A DNA stretch of 7,261 bases from Deltaproteobacteria bacterium (GTDB taxonomy: Bacteria > Myxococcota_A > Polyangia > Haliangiales > Haliangiaceae), in NCBI GenBank assembly GCA_013696695.1, contig JACCYD010000307.1, positions 1 to 7,261 of the forward strand, in the 5' to 3' direction. The translations under genes were made by a program, and so were the position numbers. Within the stretch, counting starts at the first letter, position 1, and each line of letters opens with the position of its first letter. Shown piece by piece: positions 1 through 7,261 of this stretch. A model generated the notes under the pieces. That model ran no database searches. It was not told the DNA's origin and was given only the letters and a program-made list of their open reading frames with translations.

Positions 1-4023
<4,023 letters not shown>

Positions 4024-4026
<3 letters not shown>

Positions 4027-4033
4027 GGTCCTG
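4024..4033 (+). promoter_or_regulatory. Probable ribosome binding site of the second kinase
   Basis: The stop codon of the first kinase overlaps an AAGG at 4025-4028, five bases before the ATG at 4034. This weak Shine-Dalgarno match supports 4034 as the start and suggests that the two kinases are translated from one message, possibly with coupling. Longer in-frame starts from 3923 onward would lie inside the REC3 coding sequence of the first kinase and add no domain. Confidence 0.45.
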
Positions 4034-5644
4034 ATGGAAGACGTCATCACCCTCTTGCTCGTCGACGACGAGGCGCGAAATCTCGACGCGCTGGAAGCGA
4101 TTCTCGACGAGCCCGGCTATCGGCTGATCCGCGCTGACAACGCTGATCGCGCGTTGCACGAGCTGCTCGCGAACGACATCGCTGCGATCGTGCTCGACAT
4201 CAAGATGCCCGGGGTGAGCGGCTTCGAGCTGGCGCGCTTGATCAAGGGCATGAAGCGGTTCCGCCAGATTCCCATCCTGTTCCTGACGGCCTATCTGCTC
4301 GAAGACGAGGACGTGCTCGCGGGGTACGGCGCGGGTGCCGTCGATTACCTGACGAAACCGATCAAGCCGGCGATCCTTCGTCACAAGATCGGCGTGTTCG
4401 CCGATCTGTTCCGCAAGACCCGCGCGCTGGCGCAGCTCAACGACACGCTGGAGGAACGCGTCAAGGAACGCACCTCGGAGCTCGAGGCGTCGGAAGAAGC
4501 TCTGCGTCACGCAAATACGGCGCTACGTGCCGCGGATCTGCAGAAGGATCAGTTCATCGCGACGCTGGCCCACGAGCTTCGAAATCCGCTCGCGCCGCTG
4601 CGTACCGGACTCGATCTCCTGGTGCAGAGCCCGGATGCGCACATCTCCTCCGCGAGCCGCACGATCAACGCGATGAATCGCCAGCTCGATCACATGGTGC
4701 GCTTGATCGACGATCTCCTCGACGTCTCGCGGATCAGTCGCGGTCTCATCGAGCTACTTCGCGAGCCTGTCGCGGTGTCGAACATCATCGACCACGCACT
4801 CGACGCTGCGCGGCCGTTCCTCGAGAAGCGGAAGCAACGGGTGGCGGTGGCCGGACCCGTCGCGATCCAAGTTCACGCGGATCCGACGCGCGTCGCGCAG
4901 ATCGTCGGCAACCTGTTGCACAACGCATCCAAGTTCTCGCCCCCCGACACCGAGATCAGAGTCGAGATTGCGACCGATGCAAACGACCTGATCATGCGAG
5001 TGATCGACGCGGGTGTTGGAATCGCGCCCGAGGACGTGAGCCGCATCTTCGACATGTTCGCATCCGTCGGCCACTCTTCGGTTTCGGGGAGCAGCGGCCT
5101 CGGGATCGGACTCGCCTTGGCGCGCCGGCTGGCCGAGTTGCACGGTGGTTCCTTGACGGCGGTGAGCGAAGGCAAGGGAGCCGGCTCGACGTTCACGTTG
5201 ACCATGAAGTCCGCGGTCCTGCAGGCAGCTTCCGAGCTACCCGGCGACGGCGACTCTGCGCGAACGCCAAACGGTCACAGGAAGCTCGCGATTGTCGTGA
5301 TCGAGGATAACGAGGATGCTGCTGAAACCCTCGTGATGTGGCTCGAGGCCATGGGGCATCAGGTCCAGCTGGCGCGTGATGGCCTCGAAGGCGTCGATCT
5401 CGTGCGAACCAGTCAGCCGCAGCTCGTCCTGTGCGACGTGGGCCTCCCCGGCATCGATGGCGTCGAAGTATGCCGTCGGGTGAAGGCGCTGGTGGCGCTT
5501 ACCCAACCCGTGATGGTGGCGTTAACCGGATGGGGCATGGATGCCGATCGCCGGCGAACACGCGAGGCGGGATTCGATCACCATCTGGTAAAGCCCGTCG
5601 CCCCCGAGAAGCTGCGGGACATCTTGGCTGCTGTAACGACGTAG
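4034..5644 (+). CDS. Hybrid histidine kinase / response regulator, REC-HisKA-HATPase_c-REC
   Basis: A 536-residue cytoplasmic protein with receivers at both ends and no membrane segment. REC1 spans about 7-120, with acidic pair Asp11-Asp12, phospho-acceptor Asp55 in LDIKMPG, Thr85 and Lys108 in LTKPI. A helical linker at 125-170 contains LEERVKERTSELEASEEAL. HisKA at 171-237 carries LAHELRNPLAPLR with phospho-acceptor His180. HATPase_c at about 280-392 has N-box Asn297, DAGVGI at 325-330 and GLGIGL at 355-360. The C-terminal REC at about 418-533 has Glu424-Asp425, Asp468 in CDVGLPG, Thr498 and Lys520. All catalytic residues look intact. The ATG at 4034 is chosen because REC1 begins six residues later and an AAGG precedes it. 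With an N-terminal receiver and an adjacent upstream hybrid kinase, it plausibly receives phosphate or allosteric control from that kinase; this is inferred from context. It has no DNA-binding output. It ends 20 bp from a convergent gene. Confidence 0.95.
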   Translation: MEDVITLLLVDDEARNLDALEAILDEPGYRLIRADNADRALHELLANDIAAIVLDIKMPGVSGFELARLIKGMKRFRQIPILFLTAYLLEDEDVLAGYGAGAVDYLTKPIKPAILRHKIGVFADLFRKTRALAQLNDTLEERVKERTSELEASEEALRHANTALRAADLQKDQFIATLAHELRNPLAPLRTGLDLLVQSPDAHISSASRTINAMNRQLDHMVRLIDDLLDVSRISRGLIELLREPVAVSNIIDHALDAARPFLEKRKQRVAVAGPVAIQVHADPTRVAQIVGNLLHNASKFSPPDTEIRVEIATDANDLIMRVIDAGVGIAPEDVSRIFDMFASVGHSSVSGSSGLGIGLALARRLAELHGGSLTAVSEGKGAGSTFTLTMKSAVLQAASELPGDGDSARTPNGHRKLAIVVIEDNEDAAETLVMWLEAMGHQVQLARDGLEGVDLVRTSQPQLVLCDVGLPGIDGVEVCRRVKALVALTQPVMVALTGWGMDADRRRTREAGFDHHLVKPVAPEKLRDILAAVTT

Positions 5645-5648
5645 CAGC

Positions 5649-5666
5649 GAGCCGTGGAGCCGGCTC
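5649..5666. terminator. Weak candidate hairpin in the convergent junction
   Basis: GAGCCG (5649-5654) and CGGCTC (5661-5666) form a perfect 6-bp, almost all G/C stem around a 6-base loop. It fills the 20-bp gap between the second kinase and the hemerythrin gene and overlaps the latter's stop codon. Neither strand has a T-run after the stem, so it is not a classical intrinsic terminator; in GC-rich genomes such a hairpin could still mark a bidirectional 3' end, or be chance. Confidence 0.25.
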
Positions 5667-6243
5667 AGGCACTCGGAGGGAGTGGGGCGGCCTTCTTCGT
5701 CTCCGACGGGACCATCTTGTGCGGATGTGTCGGAAGAAGCTTCTCGAACGTCGCCAGCACCTCGTTACCCAGGGCCGCAAGCTCATCTTCACTCAGGTTG
5801 CGGCGCACGATCGGGAAGAGTTTGTCCTCCTCTTCCTTGTGGGCGTGGTGAGAGACATCCTCCTTCAACACCGACAGCTTCGCCTTGAACTCGTCACTCT
5901 CGACGTCCAACGCGATCATGTCGGCGATGAGTCGCTTCACCTGAAGGTGCTCTTCGACGGCCTCGTGGAGCTGCTCGTCGGTCTGCTTGCCCATGACCGC
6001 CGGGTAGAAGATCTTCTCCTCTACGGATGCGTGGGCCGCGAGCTTGTCGGCGAGCTCGAGGAACAGCGCGGAACGGTCGCCTTTACCGGTTTCGATTTTT
6101 TCGAACAGCTGATCGACCTCTTCGTGCTGCGTGGTGAGGATGGAGAGAACGTCGGTGGTTGTCTGGATCTTCTTGGCGGTGCCCATGCCGCTCATGGCTG
6201 CAGATGTTGGACCACTGGTCTTGGCATTCGTGGTCGATTCCAT
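5665..6243 (-). CDS. Hemerythrin (HHE) domain-containing protein
   Basis: A 192-residue protein with a four-helix hemerythrin-like domain at about 29-170, a fold that binds a non-heme di-iron centre in this family. Candidate iron ligands sit in the expected order: His40 (TTQHEEVDQLFEKI), His71 and Glu75 (AAHASVEEKIFYP), His99 (EEHLQVKRL), and His132/133/135 with Glu137-139 (SHHAHKEEEDKLFP). The family is associated with binding or sensing of O2, NO or iron and with stress protection; no enzymatic role can be assigned. The N-terminal 28 residues are Ser/Thr/Ala/Lys-rich and low complexity, and the C-terminus ends in a Lys/Pro/Ala tail; neither looks like a signal peptide, so the protein is probably cytoplasmic. 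The start at 6243 lacks a clear Shine-Dalgarno; Met17 (6195) and Met20 (6186) are alternatives that keep the whole domain. It is convergent with the kinase pair and divergent from the gene on the right. Confidence 0.93.
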   Translation of the reverse strand: MESTTNAKTSGPTSAAMSGMGTAKKIQTTTDVLSILTTQHEEVDQLFEKIETGKGDRSALFLELADKLAAHASVEEKIFYPAVMGKQTDEQLHEAVEEHLQVKRLIADMIALDVESDEFKAKLSVLKEDVSHHAHKEEEDKLFPIVRRNLSEDELAALGNEVLATFEKLLPTHPHKMVPSETKKAAPLPPSA

Positions 6244-6294
6244 CGAGAACGCCGTGCGTCGACGTCGCTCCGCGCGGCCACGCCATTCGCCAGT

Positions 6295-6322
6295 TTGCAG
6301 TCGTAGGTGCCAGGCCTAGTCT
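6295..6322 (+). promoter_or_regulatory. Possible sigma-70-type promoter for the TPR/PEGA-like gene
   Basis: TTGCAG at 6295-6300 and TAGTCT at 6317-6322 are separated by 16 bases and match the first three -35 positions and the first, second and last -10 positions. A start site would fall near 6330, about 20 bases before the GTG start. It lies in the 105-bp divergent gap 6244-6351, where I found no convincing counterpart for the hemerythrin gene. The match is weak. Confidence 0.22.
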
Positions 6323-6351
6323 GTCTGCGGACGGTTGGGTACCGTCAGGTG

Positions 6352-7261
6352 GTGCGGTCGTTGTTGCTCGTGATCTGCCTGGCCGGTGTGGCCAGCGCCC
6401 AACCCTCGGCGGACTTCAAGAAGGAGCTTCAAGCCGGTATCGACGCGTTCCGCCTCGGCAAGTACGAAGAGGCCCGCGCGTACCTGACGCGCGCGCGGAC
6501 GATCGATCGCAAGGCGGGCGATCCGCATCGCTACCTCGCGGCGCTCTCGCAGGCCGAGAAGATGTGGGAGGAGTGCATGGCGAGCGCGCGCGAGGCGCTC
6601 CTGGTCGAGCCGACGTCGAAGGAAGTCGCAGATACCCGCAAGCTGCATGCGGCATGTCGTTCGGCTGCCGGGCTTCCGCCGTACACCGGTGAGGACGAGC
6701 TCGGTGATTTCGCGGCGATCGCGATCACCGCGAACGTCCAGGCGACCGTGAAGATCCGCGGCCTGGTGTTCGGCGGCACGCCGATCGCGCCGCGCCCGAT
6801 CGCTCCTGGAAGGCTCGCCATCGATGTCGAGAAAGGCGGTTACGCCACGGCGCATCTCGACGTCGACGTGGTGCCGGGCATCGTCACCGACGTGCGCGTC
6901 GATCTACAACCGGGCGAGGACGCGGTCAGGGTGCCGCTCGCGCGGAAGTCGGGGCATCTGATCCTGCCCGCGAAGCCGGCGCAGCTCGTCATCGACGGTG
7001 TGGCCACGCAGGTCCCCGAGGGCAACAAGGTGCCGGTGTCGCCGGGCATCCATCTGATCGAGATCCGCGACCCCGGAAAGGATGCGTGGCGCCGCCGCGT
7101 CGCGATCATCGCGGAGCAGGATCGCGCGATCACGCCGGAGCTCGTCGATTCCGGTCCGCGCGAGCGCCGCCGCAAGCTCGGCATCACGCTGACCGGCGGT
7201 GCCGCGGTGCTCCTCGGTCTTGGCGTCGCGGCGTTCTACGTCTCGAGCGGTGCCTCCGACG
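6352..7261 (+). CDS. Exported TPR-like protein with PEGA-like modules (3'-partial)
   Basis: Open to the right edge from a TAG at 6304-6306; 303 complete codons are visible from GTG 6352. An adjacent in-frame GTG at 6349 would add one residue, and no strong Shine-Dalgarno decides between them. The N-terminus MRSLLLVICLAGVASAQ is a good Sec signal peptide with cleavage after ASA (residue 16). Residues about 20-105 are helical and TPR-like (AGIDAFRLGKYEEARAYL, then SAREALLVEPTSKEVA). Two beta-rich stretches, about 124-187 (GGTPIAPRPIAPGRLAIDV, ending in VDLQP) and 200-265 (QLVIDGVATQVPEGNKVPVS, then PGIHLIEIR), resemble PEGA modules. After a basic RERRRK a hydrophobic segment (about 276-297) may be a membrane anchor, and the sequence is cut just beyond it. 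Such TPR plus PEGA exported proteins are common in Myxococcota, with envelope roles that are mostly unknown. All-sense codon use and a full domain order across 900 bp make this a real gene. I give no specific function. Confidence 0.85.
   Translation, partial: MRSLLLVICLAGVASAQPSADFKKELQAGIDAFRLGKYEEARAYLTRARTIDRKAGDPHRYLAALSQAEKMWEECMASAREALLVEPTSKEVADTRKLHAACRSAAGLPPYTGEDELGDFAAIAITANVQATVKIRGLVFGGTPIAPRPIAPGRLAIDVEKGGYATAHLDVDVVPGIVTDVRVDLQPGEDAVRVPLARKSGHLILPAKPAQLVIDGVATQVPEGNKVPVSPGIHLIEIRDPGKDAWRRRVAIIAEQDRAITPELVDSGPRERRRKLGITLTGGAAVLLGLGVAAFYVSSGASD

Noticed and set aside
6257..6267. Overlapping palindromes CGTCGACG and CGACGTCG upstream of the hemerythrin gene as an operator
   Set aside because: Such short GC palindromes are frequent by chance in DNA of this composition, and no second copy or promoter element is placed to support a regulator site.
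5431..6306. 291-residue open frame on the plus strand
   Set aside because: It overlaps the end of the second kinase out of frame and runs antisense to the whole hemerythrin gene, whose iron-ligand motifs are clear. No domain is visible in it.
6316..6855. Minus-strand frames at 6316-6855, 6416-6655, 6531-6821 and 6840-7187, and the plus-strand frame 6159-6692
   Set aside because: All overlap the signal-peptide TPR/PEGA-like coding frame, and their Arg/Ser/Ala-rich translations show no domain.

Overview
The window is a dense stretch of GC-rich DNA with strong G/C preference at third codon positions, carrying parts or all of four genes. The gene content (a very large soluble-type hybrid histidine kinase with a poly-HAMP array, a second hybrid kinase, a hemerythrin-domain protein, and a signal-peptide TPR/PEGA-like protein) fits a member of the Myxococcota or a related deltaproteobacterial lineage. 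That placement is inferred from protein style only; no marker gene is present.

Layout. Bases 1-4026 (+) are the 3' part of a giant hybrid histidine kinase. It has tandem HAMP domains with an exact 276-bp (92-residue) period, then GAF, a coiled coil, HisKA, HATPase_c and three receiver (REC) domains. Its 5' end lies outside the window. Seven bases later, 4034-5644 (+) encodes a 536-residue REC-HisKA-HATPase_c-REC hybrid kinase, almost certainly co-transcribed with the first. After a 20-bp convergent junction that holds a short GC hairpin, 5665-6243 (-) encodes a 192-residue hemerythrin (HHE) domain protein. A gap of about 105 bp separates it from a divergent gene running 6352 to the right edge (+). 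That gene starts with GTG and encodes a secreted or envelope protein with a signal peptide, a TPR-like helical segment, two PEGA-like beta modules and a hydrophobic segment at the truncated end.

How the genes work together. The two kinases form a signalling pair with five receiver domains and two transmitter cores, but no HPt domain and no DNA-binding or enzymatic output is visible, so the final response regulator must be encoded elsewhere. The hemerythrin protein is on the opposite strand and is a separate transcription unit; a link to oxygen, NO or redox signalling is possible but rests only on proximity. The TPR/PEGA-like gene probably begins an unrelated envelope-associated unit.

I found no tRNA, rRNA, CRISPR array, insertion sequence or phage feature. 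No intergenic stretch exceeds about 110 bp. I do not see a clearly undescribed system; the most distinctive element is the regular poly-HAMP array and the two-kinase, five-receiver arrangement.
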